Below, one piece after another: positions 22,801 through 35,369 of a stretch of 64,000 nucleotides of DNA (position 1 is the first letter of the stretch; the number at the start of each line of letters is the position of its first letter). The DNA is from Cordilura impudica (taxonomy: Eukaryota; Arthropoda; Insecta; Diptera; Scathophagidae). The notes under the pieces were generated by a model. That model had not been told where the DNA came from. It ran no database searches and saw only the letters and a list, made by a program, of their open reading frames with translations. The position numbers and the translations under genes were made by a program. The stretch lies in NCBI GenBank assembly GCA_963682025.1, contig OY821520.1, positions 234,760,030 through 234,824,029 on the forward strand, in the 5' to 3' direction.

Positions 22801-24199
22801 CAGTTTTAAGTCAAATTATAGTTTTAAATCTAAATTTAACCCCTTTGATATAAAAAGACCTGTTGAATCATAAATAAAGTCTAGATATCCAACTGTTTAG
22901 TCTGTTTTCAATGTCACATGTACCAAGTTAACTTTCTTGACTTTCTTTCAAAAAACATTTTAATGTAAAACAAAAAACAAAATTTTGCCATACCTACAAG
23001 TCTTAATCATAATGAGAATTTAATTTGCGGGGATAAATAATATTAGAGCACCCTTTCACATTACCCAACCAGTTATTTGCACATGTGTATTTTGTTTGAA
23101 AAAAAAATTGTGATTTTGTTTAGTTGTTGCTCAAAACCAGTTATTATCACCTCTCACTCTCTCCCTCTCCTTCTCTCCCTCGCTCTCTCTCTTTCACTCC
23201 AGCGTTGTCAAGTTTTATTAAAAATTTCATTAATCTTTTTTGGTGTTTTATTTGTATTTTGAATAATTTTTTTTAAGTTTATTTTAATTACGCTGACCTC
23301 ATACGTCAATTGTTCACACATACTTATTTCATGCATGTGAATTCAAAACACTCACAAAAATCAGTCAGTAGAATCAATTGGTGGTAAAACTGGCTTGTAA
23401 ACTAGATCAAGTTTAATTATAGAGAACGAAAATGTGTAAGGCTGTGTTCACACGGCGACTTTTGACGACGTTGTTTTTCGACGTCTTTTTTGGTTGTAGG
23501 CGAACGGTGCAGAGAAGCAAGAGGGGTAAACAAAAAGACACGATTTCTATTTTCAAGACTTTTTTACACTCATTTCTTTTTTTCTTGAGATCAAGAATCG
23601 CTTACATTTTTATTTATTTTATTAAATATTTCTGCATAATTTCTTTAAACTGAATACGTTTTAACTTAAAACTTTTAAATATTGATACGTTCTGATTTGA
23701 TTAGATATTCTAAAGATTCTACTCTTAATAATTTAAATATTAAATAGGTTTTTGTATATTGTGTGAAAAATTTTAATAAATTATTATGTGTAAAAAGATT
23801 AAATCTTATAATGAAATAATGTAAATAATATTTAACAAATAAATAAATTGAATTGAAAAATAAAAAAGATAATTTGAATTTACCTTAATATATATTTTCA
23901 TATATTTTTCTTAATGCGAAAAATAAACTAAAGCAGATTAAAAAAAAGACATGAAACTTAAAATCATCGTCTGAATGCAATAGGTTTTTGGTAGCAGCTT
24001 AAAAAGAGAATTAAGAAAAAGCGCGTCGTCAAAAATTGTCGTTTGAAAATCAAATGTGTTAACATTTGAATATCTGGGATATAATCGTTGCATTCGTTAC
24101 CGAAATTATTATATTATTTTCTAAAATAAAATGCTAAAAATAATTTTACTTTAATTGAGATTAATACAGAAACGAGGTTTGACAATAAAATCAATTGGA
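22801..24199. other. Unassigned DNA with a CT-rich tract and a possible MITE
   Basis: No gene supported. A (CTCT)-rich tract occupies about 23148-23200. GTGTTCACACGGCGACTTTT and GACGACG near 23446-23475 have a weak inverted counterpart near 24010-24066 (GCGTCGTCAAAAATTGTCG, then TGTGTTAACA), suggesting a roughly 620-bp diverged MITE. Confidence 0.35.
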
Positions 24200-25770
24200 T
24201 GTTTTTTATCGACAATATTTTCTAAAACAAAATATTTGAGTAGAAATTTTTTTTAGCTAAAATTAAAATTAATAAATATAAAAAAAAATGGTAAAAAAAT
24301 ATTTTTTAATTTAAAATAATAAAGTAATTACAAAATATTTTTAATTATTTAATATTTTTATATATTGTTTTTAATTGAGAAAATTAATTGAAATAATTAA
24401 AAAATATTTTCTGAATAAAAGCTATGAAATCGTTTGAAAATATTGCTGAAGCGTCTATAATATTAATAGGAAAGGCGACTTCTTGTGACCGATGTCAGTT
24501 TTGAACCGATTTCGACCAAATATAACTCATTTGAAAGCTATTTCTTTTTAGCTATCAGCCTGGTTTACAGCTTTGCACAGTCTGGAACATTGAGTAAAAT
24601 TCATTTAAAGTAGCTACTAACACATACATAAAATTATACAATGTTATGTGTGTGTTTATTAAATGTGTTTGCAAAAATTGTGTATGAAAAGCCCTGTGTT
24701 GAATTGAAAAATAATTTTGGACATAAACCAGTAACGACAATAACGCAATCGAATTTCATTATAATAATTACATATCACACGCCCTGTGTTGAATTGTAAA
24801 TTGCCTAAAATTAGCATACCTTTAGGTGGCATATAATGTGGTTCAAATACCTTTAGGCTCTTATTCAGCAAATATTTATAATGAAATAAATTTAATGAAT
24901 TAAATAGATTAAAAAACGTTGAAAGAAATAAATTGAATGAAAAAATGAAAGAATTTTCACTCCAATTTCGAATGCTGGGCTCTGCTCGTATATTTAATTG
25001 CATTGCACACTTTTTTTCTAAAAGGAAAAATTTGAGTAGAATTTTTTTTAGCTAAAATTAAAATTAATAACCAAAAAATATTTAATTAAAAAAATTGTTT
25101 TTATTATATTTTTTTTTATTTTTAATTAAAAATATATCGCACCTGTACCTCTAAAGTGAGTCAACTCAAAATTATTCAGTTTACACTTTTTGCAAGAAAA
25201 CGATACACAGTGGTTATATCTATCCACTGTAAAAATCTTACACCAATTTTTCTAGTCTTTCGTAAAAAAATACAGTTGTAACCCTCTTTGTGTTATAAGA
25301 GTAGCTTCTTTAGAATCCACTAAAAAGACTTATTTCGAGTTGCACCCAAAAAACTAGTTATTTTTGATGATCACTGAAAATCGCAAAAACAACTACTGTT
25401 GATACATATGTATTATTCGCAATTCCTTACAATGAAACAACTGTTTTTCCTCTACTGAAAATTTGTACATTTTGAGTTGACTCACTTTAGAGGTACAGGT
25501 GCGATATATGTAATTAAAAATAAAAAAAATATTTTTAATAAATTTGTTATTTATTTATTTTAATTTTAGCTAAAAAAAATTCTAGCCAAATATTTTCTTT
25601 TAGAAAAAAATAGTTCAATATAATTAAATATATGCAATATTTTCAAACGATTTCATATAAATTAATTCAAAACATATTTCTTAATTATTTTAATTAATTT
25701 TTTCAATTAAAAAAATATTTAATTTTTTAAACACCATATTTAAGAATACTAAATAATTAAAAATATTTTT
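24200..25770. repeat. Large AT-rich foldback
   Basis: ATGAAATCGTTTGAAAATAT (24424-24443) is inverted at about 25636-25655. TTTTTTAGCTAAAATTAAAA (about 24250 and again about 25045) is inverted at about 25556-25580. The arms are mostly A/T homopolymer-like DNA, so the low-complexity parts of the match are weak evidence. The CGTTTGAAAATATTGC core is specific. The symmetric centre holds the 376-bp MITE at 25133-25508. Confidence 0.5.
25133..25508. mobile_element. 376-bp MITE with ~40-bp near-perfect inverted repeats
   Basis: TATATCGCACCTGTACC with CTCTAAAGTGAGTCAACTC at the left is matched base for base by the complement at 25466-25508. Between them is about 290 bp of non-coding DNA. The arms are far less decayed than the surrounding foldback, so this is probably a younger unit. 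Superfamily not identified. Confidence 0.75.
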
Positions 25771-25979
25771 AAATATCCCTATTGATTGTTTATTATTTGT
25801 GTGAATTTCAAATAAATTGCACCCACAAACGTGCGAGAATCTTCTGAATTCTAGAAGCCCAGTTGTATTGCATATAAGGGAAATTTTGTAACAAATTAAC
25901 AAAACAATTTTGAACTGATAATATATTAATTTTTAAACTTTTTTTTAAATTTTTTCCAATAACAATTTTAAAAATAAAT

Positions 25980-26940
25980 TAAATTTTAATTATAAGTAAT
26001 GCTTTGGAAAATTTTTGCTTTAAAAGTATTTTCTTTAAAAAAAAACATTTCAGGTGTAAATTTCCTTAAAAAAGTATATTTTGTTAATATAAAAACTTTT
26101 CTAAAAACCACATTTTCTTCAAAAAATATATTTTCATAAATAAGTCTCTTTTCTTAAAATATAACGTTTTCTTACACAAAGTACTTTCTCTCAAAATATA
26201 GTATATTAAAAAAAATCATTTTTAAAAAATACCTTTTATAAAAAACTACCATTTCTTTAATAAGTAAATTCTCTTAAAAAAGTAAAGTTTCTTTTAACAA
26301 TAAATTTTCTTTAAAAAAGTAATTTTTCTATGAATGTACCAATTCTTAAAAGGTACCATTTGTTTAAAAAATAAAATTTCTGCAAAAAGAACATTTTCTT
26401 AAAAAGTAAATTTTCTTAAATAAGTATCTTTTCTTGAAAAATTACCCTTAAAAAAGTAAATTCTCTTAAGTACCTATTTTTCATAAAAAAAATATTACCT
26501 TTTCTTAAAAAAGTAATTTCTCTTAAAATATAACCTTTTCTTTAAATATATAAAAAAAGTGAAAAAATAACTTTTCTTAAAATGTACGTTTTCGTAAAAA
26601 AGATAAAAATTTAAGTACTTTTTCAAAGTATTTTCTTTTTAAAAAGGTAAATTTTTTTAAAATAGTAAATTTTCTTAAAAATTGTACCTTTTTTATTTAA
26701 AAAACTCTTTTTAAAAAAATATTAATTCTTAAAATAATTTTTTTTCGTACAAAATTACTTTTTCTTAAATAAGTACATTTTCTTCAAAAGCATCTTTTCA
26801 TAAAAAAATATCTTTTCTTAAAAAATTACCTTTTCTTAAAAAGTACATTTTCTTAAAAAAGCACTTTTTCTTAAAAGTATATTTCTTAAAAAAGCACTAT
26901 TCTTAAAAAAAGATTTTCTTAAAAAGTACTTTATCCTAAG
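25980..26940. repeat. A/T-rich minisatellite (TTTTCTTAAAAAAGTA-type)
   Basis: About 950 bp of imperfect tandem units around TTTTCTTAAAAAAGTACATT, each 15-25 bp, with frequent slippage differences. No coding. It resembles in style, but not in unit, the minisatellites at 41400 and 57120. Confidence 0.85.
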
Positions 26941-27729
26941 AAACGAAATTTTTTTAAAGGTTTTTATATGTACATTTTTTTAATAGAGAATTTTTTTGTT
27001 TCTATTATTTTTGCACTACTATATATCAAATATAATGAATTGACAGTGGAGGGAAAAACGTAAGATATAATATTTCGATTTTTTTTTTAATTTTAAAAAT
27101 AACTTTTTTTTAAATAATAAAAAATTTATTTTTTTAAGTCTTATTAGTTAAACTTTAAAATCTCTCCAATAAAACTTTTCATTAAAATTTACTAATCTAG
27201 TTGCTCTTCCTACGGACTTATACTTTGGGTGTAATATATGTACATTCATAGCGTAGTTTCTACACAGATATGTTAGTGTGTTAGTACGTACATTGCCTTG
27301 TAGAAAATTAAATAAAAAATTACAATGAAAAAAACATTTACAAATGACCTCATAAACATTAAATCGTATTTATTTATATGTAAAATAATTAAAGGAATTT
27401 TAAGTTGATTTTTTTTTATTTAATATAAATACACATACATACATCCATACATACATACTAATTTAAACATTTTGTTGAGCGAAATTGTAAAGACCGTAAG
27501 ATTTGTTTCCTGTACAAAGTTTACCACAAGTCAATGAACTATGTTCGAATAAGTGAATCATAAAACTGCACAATGAAATGTAAATTAATTTCTCGTCATA
27601 GGTATTCATTTTAATAACTAAAAAATGTTGTATAAAAAATTATACTCGTAGTAAACAATTTAACAAATATGTAAATACATACATACATATGTGTTGAGTC
27701 GGCAAAAATAGTTTTTACTTATAAATTTT
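26941..27729. other. Unassigned AT-rich DNA
   Basis: No gene or transposon end recognised. CATACATACATA microsatellite-like runs lie near 27435 and 27678. Confidence 0.4.
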
Positions 27730-28267
27730 ATTTTTAATATAGTCTAGACCGACTATATGGTCCAACTATTTAGATATAGAAAACAAATATAGACCAAGTT
27801 TCAGTGGCCTAGATCGAAAAATGGACCGATCTTGACCAAATTTGGTAAGGTCACTTATTTTTCGCAAAAACATACATATGTACATGTACAAAACAAATTT
27901 GCAATATGTATTTTTGTTTTGTGATAGATTTAAGTGAAGATCGGGAATTAGCTTCATATGAGGGCTATGACTAAGTATTGTCCTATATGGATTATTTTTG
28001 GACTACTGATGAATGGATGTAACAAACATACACAAATCCAATTTGACCGAGATCTATATGATAATTTGGATATTATGGCAATTTAAGTCGTTCTCATAGG
28101 GGTCATTTGTATGGGGACTGGGGACTGAATATGCACCGGTTTTCACCAATTTCAATACACCGAGTCGATCGGTATAATAAAAGATTGGTCTAGGTCAAAT
28201 ATTTCTGGTGGTTACAAACATCAGCACAAAGTCATTATACCCTGATCACATTGTGGTATAGGGTATA
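27730..28267 (-). mobile_element. HINE-D2, fragment
   Basis: On the minus strand it begins at 28267 with TATACCCTATACCACAATGTG and GGGTATAATG, a terminal hairpin. It then aligns with HINE-D1 through the GATCGGTATAATAA, TCATTTGTATGGGGACT and AAAAATGGACCGATC blocks. The far end is not defined. Non-coding. Confidence 0.55.
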
Positions 28268-28374
28268 AAAATAGTACAAATTTTTATTTAAAAAAAAATA
28301 TCACAGCTTAAAAGTAGAGGAACAAAATGGTGGAGAAGCAATACTAGTTGGCAACGCCGCGTTATAATATAGTG

Positions 28375-29372
28375 CAAGAATGATAGAATAAAGATTACAC
28401 CATCCGAATGTTTTCCCGTTAGATGACGTAACGTGTCTATCGCGAGGTTTACCAAGTCTGTTGCACGTGTAAAAATTACAAAATCTTGCGAAAAATGTAT
28501 GTTTTATGTGATAGTTGGCAACCCTGCAATTAAATCACTTTGACAGTTCTCAAAAAAATATTAAATCAGTTCTTGTTATAAATTACATATTTCGCTTTAT
28601 ATGTTATTTAAAATAATATTAAAATAATTAAAATTAATTAAAACATTATGTAAAGTGTGTTAATAAGTTGCAGCATAAAGAAAAACTAAAAAAACAAAAA
28701 GGCAAAAAAAAAACGTAAACATGAGGTGTGCAGTGGGCCAAGAATGATAAAATGCAAGCAAAACTAATATTTTAGGTGTTTTTAATGAAATGATTATATA
28801 TTTTACTATAGATGTATCCTTCCATTACCATTTCGTGTGATGCAATATTTTTAAGATTAAATGGCAAAAAATTGTTGCTTTCAAGCGGATATTTGCAAAA
28901 ATATTTGTTAGAATCAAAGGACATTGAAGCAAATGAATAAGCGAAAAACCCTTTTTTATATGTAGAATAAGGGTACTAAATGCCGAAATTGCCCAAATAT
29001 CAATAAACGAAAGAGGAAATTTAATAAAATAACAACGTAATATAAAAACTAACCTCATTCTAAAGCACAGAACAATGGCATTTAAAAATTTGTTCAAATA
29101 TTATTTAGTGTTTTAATGAATTCAAAATAACTTAACAAATTTATAAAAATAAATTTTTTTTCTAACAAATAATTTTAGGAGAAAAATAATAAATTGTCCC
29201 ACTGTTACAATATTATTGTTTATGTATAAACATACACGTAAACAGAGCAGTTTGACAGCTGAAAAATATTAGCCAATAGGAACACAGTTTGCGTGACGTC
29301 AAGTGCCTGACCGGCGTAGAAAATTTTAATAGTGTCCGCGGGATGGCGTAATCTTGTATTCTATCATTCTTG
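28375..29372. mobile_element. 998-bp inverted-repeat element with an 8-bp target duplication
   Basis: The left end CAAGAATGATAGAATAAAG, ATTACACCATCC matches the complement of the right end (CAAGAATGATAGAATACAAG, ATTACGCCATCC). The flanks are ATATAGTG (28367-28374) and ATATAGTT (29373-29380): seven of eight bases agree. An 8-bp duplication with CA...TG ends fits hAT or P-like superfamilies. A partial extra terminus (CCAAGAATGATAAAATG) sits inside near 28738. The interior is non-coding, so it is a non-autonomous element. Confidence 0.7.
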
Positions 29373-29616
29373 ATATAGTTAAGGCCGAGAGAGAGAGAGG
29401 GTAATAGAGCGATATAAAAGAGAGATTATAAGTAAAGGCCTAGTTAGCCACCCGTAACCTTAACCGTACTGTACCGTAAATGTAACGTTGGCATTTTGAC
29501 CAATTATAGAACGTTGAAACGTGCCATATGTTTTTGACACAAACAAAACAAGTAAACAAACAAAAAAAGAAGCCAACGAAAGAAAAAGTAAAAATTTAAA
29601 TTAGAAATTAAAAAAA

Positions 29617-30999
29617 ATGAATTTGGATGTTAAAGAACTATTTGTAACTTTAAGTTATATTAATTTGTGCAAAACTTATGAAAATTTAAAAAGAAAGGAA
29701 CACCGTATTAGAAGATGGGGTGTTCGTCCCATAAATCTTGACTGGAACAGAAGTGGATACCATCGAAAAGTTTTTGCTGAAATGAAGAAACTAGATGAAG
29801 AACCATTTTTTTAAACATACACGAATGCCACGCGAAGTTTTCAATTTGTTACTATGTTTGATAAAGGATAAAATTACCAAACCAAAACAAAGAATTTGAC
29901 CTGATGAAAGGCTGGAAATTACATTACTGTAAGTAACATGTTTCCTAAAATGTAATCAAGTAATAAATTTTATTTTAGTCACTTGGGTCAAGGGTGCTCC
30001 TTACAATCAATTGCTTGGAGCCACATGTTGGGGAAAACAACCGTCCGCAATATCGTTTTAGAAACTTGCGAAATACTGTGGCAAGTTTTATCCCCAATAT
30101 ACGTTAGCGAGCCATCAACGCAGCAATATAAAGACATTGCAAAAGATTTCGAAAGATTGTGGGATATGCCTAATTGTGTTGGAGCTATCGATGGCAAACA
30201 TGTGGCTCTTAAGTGTCCAGCAAATTCTGGATCAATGTTTCACAATTATAAGAAATATTTTAGTACCGTTCTGATGGGAATTTGCGATGCTAACTACACT
30301 TTTACATCTATATCTGTTGGTGCATATGGGAGTCAAAGTGATGGAGGTATGTAATTTGTAGTTGCAATTGGATATCTACAAATAATTTCACTAATTCTCG
30401 ATTCAATTAATTCACAGGAATATTTCGTTTGTCAGCATTCGGTGAATCCGTAATATCTGGTACAATACCTGTACCAGCTAGCAAACCACTTTCTTCCACT
30501 TCCTGATCTCTTCCCACACTTCTTTATTGGCGATGCGGCTTTCCCTTTAAGACCTAACCTCATGCGACCATATCCAGGGTCAAATATCGATGCGAAAAAA
30601 AAAATTTTTAATTATAGACTATCCCGTGCTCGCCGAGTTATAGAAAATTGCTTTGGGATATTGTCAGCACGTTGGAGAATACTGCTCACCACAATCGAAA
30701 TGTCACCAGATAATTGTGACGTCATCGTATTAGCGTGCGTTGCACTTCATAACTTCGTTATGTTGAATGATCACAAGCGATGGTATTGCCCAGCAAACTA
30801 TGTGGATCGGGAGGGTGACGATGGTATAGTTCAAGAAGGAGAGTGGAGAAACCAAATAAGATCTGACGGTAGTCACCTTTTGCGTTCCTATTCTACACAA
30901 AATCGCAGATCAACTCAGGCAGCAATGGAGTTGAGAAATAAATTAGCCGATTACTTTTTTAATGAAGGTGCTCTCCCGTATCAAAATCGTATGATATAG
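29617..30999 (+). pseudogene. Harbinger (HARBI1-like) DDE transposase, frameshifted
   Basis: Three exons by conserved splice sites: 29617-29928, 29979-30346 and 30418-30999 (introns of 50 and 71 bp with GTAAGT/GTATGT donors), about 420 codons. The product would cut and paste the element. Visible landmarks are the HTH-like KTTVRNIVLETCEILWQ; first catalytic D in GAIDGKHVALKCP (codon 30190-30192); second D in FFIGDAAFPLRPNLMRPYPG (30532-30534); and E in RRVIENCFGILSARW (30643-30645). Then comes the typical ...VALHNF segment. Three lesions: a frame change at the T7 run 29806-29812, an in-frame TGA at 29897-29899, and a frame change just before a TGA at 30504-30506. All catalytic residues remain, so decay is recent. 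Start ATG 29617 follows an A-rich leader. Confidence 0.88.
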
Positions 31000-31532
31000 C
31001 TATCTACATTTTTTCTATAAATTTTTTAAAAACATGTAAAAGTCTAAACATGAATTGATAAAAAAGCCATATATGTGTTTTTATAAAAAACATTAATTTA
31101 TTTAAGGGAACCAAATAACTCATCTGGCTCTAATTGCACAATATTACAAAAAAGAATGAAAACTTTTAATATATGTAGTTAGAATATGTTGGCTAAAAAG
31201 GTAACTAATCAATATTTAAAATTTCTTATTAGAATTTTTGTTTGTTAAAATGTTCTTACATATAAATTAAATAAATTAACAATAAAACAAATTATGATGA
31301 CCAGAATAATGATGATGCCATTACAATTTCAAGCTGATCGTCCATTCCTGTATATGATCTGGAATAAGAAAAATATTTTGTTTGCTACTCAATAAAGACC
31401 AGCTGAAATGCCTGACAATCCATGTGAAGAAAATAGCAGTAAAAATTCGAGGGTTTTTTAAAAAATATATACATATATTTAAATCAAATTAAAGAATATA
31501 AGCATTTCAATAAAAACATAAAAAAGGAAAAA

Positions 31533-31800
31533 ATATCACAAAACAAAAAAATTAACATAAAAACAAAATATATTACTAATCCATTACATATATAAAAAAA
31601 TAAAAATTTTCTATAAGAAAAAAGTATATAAAAAAGGTAAAATATCATGAAACATTAAAATTAACATAAAAACAACTAATTCATTAGATATACACAAAAT
31701 AAAAATTTTCTATAAAAAGTATATAAATGTGAAAAAATATCATAAAACATAAAAATTAACATAAAAACAAAACACGTTACTAATTCAGTACATAAAAAAA
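31533..31800 (+). repeat. Three-unit AT-rich tandem repeat inside the Harbinger
   Basis: Units start TATCAC/TATCATGA/TATCATAA at about 31533, 31643 and 31739 and share ATTAACATAAAAACAA and ATAAAAATTTTCTATAA. It lies between the ends of the two convergent genes, within about 840 bp (31000-31838) otherwise free of coding sequence. Confidence 0.65.
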
Positions 31801-31838
31801 AGATTACTAAAAAAAAGGTTATTGCGGGCTACAAACTT

Positions 31839-32624
31839 TTAACCGCCATCAGGCTCCTTCTTCATTTCCATCACAAGCACCGTGACCCTTTGCATAGCCT
31901 CCACCTGCTTCTTAAAACTCATGGTGCCAATTGTGGTGACAATCATCTCCCCAAAGCCATGGAGTGGGGTTTTCTCAATTTTTTTTTGGGACTCACACAG
32001 CTCCTTGAAAGTTCCCACGGCTTCGGAGAAAATATTGTCCTCATGGCTATGTCGCTTCCGTTTTTTTGCAGGTGTACTTGTCAATGCTATAATGGATGAC
32101 GTAGCATTTTGCAAAGGCATCGAGGAAACGGGTGACGGTGATTCGGACTCCGATGTATCCAATAAATTTGGGGTAATAACTTCATCCATAATATTGAATG
32201 AAGAACGCATGCTGTAAATAAAAGAAAATGTAAAAATTATGACAATATAAAAATGTAAATCCACTTACGGTCTTGGAATTATGTGTGGATCTATAAAATG
32301 CATAGACTGCATATGGTGCCATTGTGATTTTAAATTGGACCCACTGCCGGATGGAATGTTCTCCAGCCATTTTTCTCTGGCGTATCTGTCCCGCAGACAC
32401 GCCCATCTCTTCATACACAACTCCGCTATGAAATTGTTAGAAAATTTTTGCATTTCTACGTACATATATAGAAAAAAATTGTTTAACTTACCTGGCAATT
32501 GCATATCCTCTCCAATTTCTTTCCAAACCTTTTTTTTGTTGTCGGAAAGCTTATACGCTGCACTATTTTTATTATATAGGCAATCATTTGCCTGTATCAA
32601 AAGAATTAATTTTTCGTCATTCAT
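31839..32624 (-). CDS. MADF-domain DNA-binding protein of the Harbinger transposon (3 exons, intact)
   Basis: The exons on the minus strand are 32624-32492, 32425-32270 plus base 32269, and 32211-31839. Introns of 66 and 57 bp have GTAAGT donors and TAG/CAG acceptors. Splicing gives 663 nt, 220 residues and a stop, with no lesion. The N-terminus (MNDEKLILLIQANDCLYN, KVWKEIGEDM) joined to AELCMKRWACLRDRYAREKW is a MADF (Myb/SANT-like) domain, about residues 4-75. The C-terminus (FGEMIVTTIGTMSFKKQVEA) resembles a BESS-type protein-interaction motif. In Harbinger systems this second protein binds the ends and helps bring the transposase to the nucleus and target; that role is family knowledge. 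A basic KKRKRHS stretch could be a nuclear localisation signal. Intron 1 is a multiple of three and also open, so unspliced reading is possible but disrupts the domain. Confidence 0.85.
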
Positions 32625-32874
32625 TTTTATTTCTTACTTTTCCTTTTTTCCAGCTATTTCTGTTGAGTTAACAAATTCAATTTAAAAAATAACGAAATTA
32701 ATCTGCTGTTCAGAAATGTCACGTAGAAACGTAGCAAAAATCTATTTTCAACAGGTTGGAACGTTCCGGTTACGTGACAGTTGAGTTCGGTAACTGCTCT
32801 AATTGCTTTTTATGTAACAGAAAAAAACAGCTGACACGTTTGGTTAAGGTTACGTGTGGCTAACTAGGCCTTAA

Positions 32875-35369
32875 GACCAGTAATGTCTATTATACTTAGT
32901 GTTACCACTTAAAAATATATTAAATTACCAATTGTATGATGTCAAATGCATATGGCAAACTCTGAGAAGATGTTTGATAATGAAATAACCAAGAATTCCT
33001 GACCCAATTCCTTATAATTTCCTTGGGATTTAAGAGAAGTTAATTTCCCTTTTTTTTCAAAGAACAATGAAAGCCCTTACTAAAATGCCATTTTATTAAC
33101 TTTCATATATGTATTATATAAATACATACATATATACACGTATATATTCAAAAGCAAAAATAGAACTTCCATAAATACAACAACAAAAGCCTCCACCACC
33201 ATGATGTACCATTACATTTTCTTACTAAAGTTTAATTAAAGCAAATGATTTATCAAAAAAATATTCGGAAAATACACAATTGTTTGTTTTCGAATTTTGC
33301 AATAAAAAATAACACCCAATAAAAATAAATCATAAACGTTGATGGGCAATTTTACTAGGGAGTCTCTTAGAAAAGGGGGTAAGATTTGAGGACCAGTCTT
33401 AAAGACCTACTAAAACTTTTAAAATAAAATGAAATTCTTCTTAGGAAGTACCCAGAGCTCCTAAGGATTTTTAAATTCTAAACCACACCAATCCAATGAC
33501 TTCCTCATATTTTAATATTCATCTTCTTAGAGCAATTTCATATAGAATATTTAACAATTTCGAAAATTCCGTTATATTATTATTTAGAAGAACTTTTTGT
33601 ATTCCAAGGAATATAATTCCGATTTCCTATTGATATATTCTTCGGTACAATTTTTAGTACTTTCTCCTATTGAAAATCCAATGTTTTAGGATTTTTGTTT
33701 TTCAAAAAGTACAAATAAAAATAAATCATAAACGTTGCTGGGGAATTTTGATGGGAAGTAACTTATAATTCCAGAGCTCTTTCCTATTAAGATTCGGTAT
33801 CCTATCCTAAGGCATAGAATTCCTTCTGAAAATATGCTTTAACAGGGACTCTCAAATTCTAGAGACCATCGATTTAATGACTTCGTCATTTTTGATTTTT
33901 CAGCTTCTTGGGGCAATTTTATAAAGAATATTCAAAAGAATACATTTCCGATTCCTTTCTCCTATTGACATATTCTTCTGCTAAAGAACCCCTGAATGCT
34001 GAAACTTAAACAATTTGTGTATTTTATGAGGATTTTTTTAATTCTTTTAATATCTGTGTCATAAAAAGGACACCAAACAACACTCAGATATTACAGATGG
34101 GATCTGACTAAGGAGTAATAAAGAGTAATATTATTATTACAGTAGTTTTGACATAGCTGCACATACAACTTTTGCATGAGTTTAAGCCAAAAACGTTCTT
34201 AAGTTAAATGTGCTTACCTGCCTAAATCTGCAGGTATAGAATTATGGTGACCCTCTTTCGTGTTTTAGAGATTTTAAAGTGACTAAAGTTGGCTTTTAGC
34301 GCTTTTTAAGTTATTTTTTGACTGTTTTCTCTGCCACAAAAATTTGACATCTCTATTTATTTTGTGTGTTTTTTCCCCCTTAAGAGTGGTGTTGTAAAGT
34401 AAACAAAGTTAATAAAGGCCACTAAACACTTGTCAACCGCTTGTCATCAAGCATCGTGTACGTGTGCTTGACGTTAGCATATACATTTGCTGTACGACCT
34501 GTACAGCATGAGAAAATATTTACAATACATTCATCAAAAGCTCGCATCCAGCATGCCAAAAATCTAAAATTTTTAATTTTCCATCCAGCATCGTCGGTTT
34601 CACAGATCCTAACAAATTTTCACTAATACCATCATAATGCTGGATGGGAATTTGATTAGGGTATATTGTCCTTAACATTTTTCACTCCACTTGTTTTGAT
34701 TTTGTTTTTCGTAAGAGGCAGCTAAATGTGACTCTTTTATGAAAACAATTTAAAACTTTCAAAAATATGAGGCTTTTATCTTAAATATGCAGGTGCAAAA
34801 AGTGCACTTAAAAAAAAAGATTATAATTGAATTTTGAAAATAACAACCAAAACAAAAATTTTGTGCAGTTACATGCAAAGTGCACTTAAGCAAAAGGCCC
34901 CAATCCAACGACTCCCTCATTTTGAAATTTTCAGCTTCTTGGATTCCTTTCTACTATTGACATATTCTTCTTATAAAGAAACCTTGAATTCTGAAACTTA
35001 AACAAAATAGTTTTTTATTACCTTTTACTGAAAATCCAACGTCTTATGATTTTTGTTTTTGAAAAGTTCAAATAAAAATAAATCTAAAATCATAATTTCT
35101 ACTCTAATAAGAGAAAAATATTGCAATATTTCAGATAGTAATTAATTTTTTCTATAGAAGACACGATCATTGTTTCTACTCCCTTTAATTTAACTCGTTG
35201 TGTCTATTTGTCTACCCAAAAAACTTTGGATCAATTTTTAACCCTTTTCCCGTGATCGATAGAAATGATCTAACTAATTTTCATTTAAAAAAATTTAATT
35301 ATAGTAAAATTTTGGATTTTTCGAAATTTTAACGGTTTTTTATTTTCAGTCAATCAATTATTTATTTAA
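32875..35369. repeat. Diverged direct repeats, no gene
   Basis: AAATAAAAATAAATCATAAA plus CGTTG.TGGG.AATTTTA occurs near 33317 and 33717 (offset about 400 bp), with a weaker partner near 34640 (GCTGGATGGGAATTTGATTA) and 35063. CCAATCCAA.GACT.CCTCAT and ATTGACATATTCTTC recur near 33490, 33880-33970 and 34900-34970. The region looks like decayed tandem copies of a non-coding unit. Part of 34980-35369 resembles the HINE-B interior. Confidence 0.5.

Larger units (their letters stand above)
29436..32871 (+). mobile_element. PIF/Harbinger transposon, nearly complete (3436 bp)
   Basis: Terminal inverted repeats of 30 bp (29436-29465 and 32842-32871) begin AGGCCTAGTTAGCCAC and differ at one position. 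TAA flanks both sides (29433-29435, 32872-32874), the expected Harbinger duplication. Two convergent genes fill it: a HARBI1-type transposase on + (29617-30999) and a MADF-domain protein on - (31839-32624). That two-gene layout is characteristic of the superfamily. Only the transposase is broken. Preserved ends and duplication suggest a fairly recent insertion. Confidence 0.93.

Noticed and set aside
23432..23653. 73-codon plus-strand frame
   Set aside because: It covers the inverted-repeat-like GTGTTCACACGGCGAC end of a putative MITE; no domain or conservation evidence.
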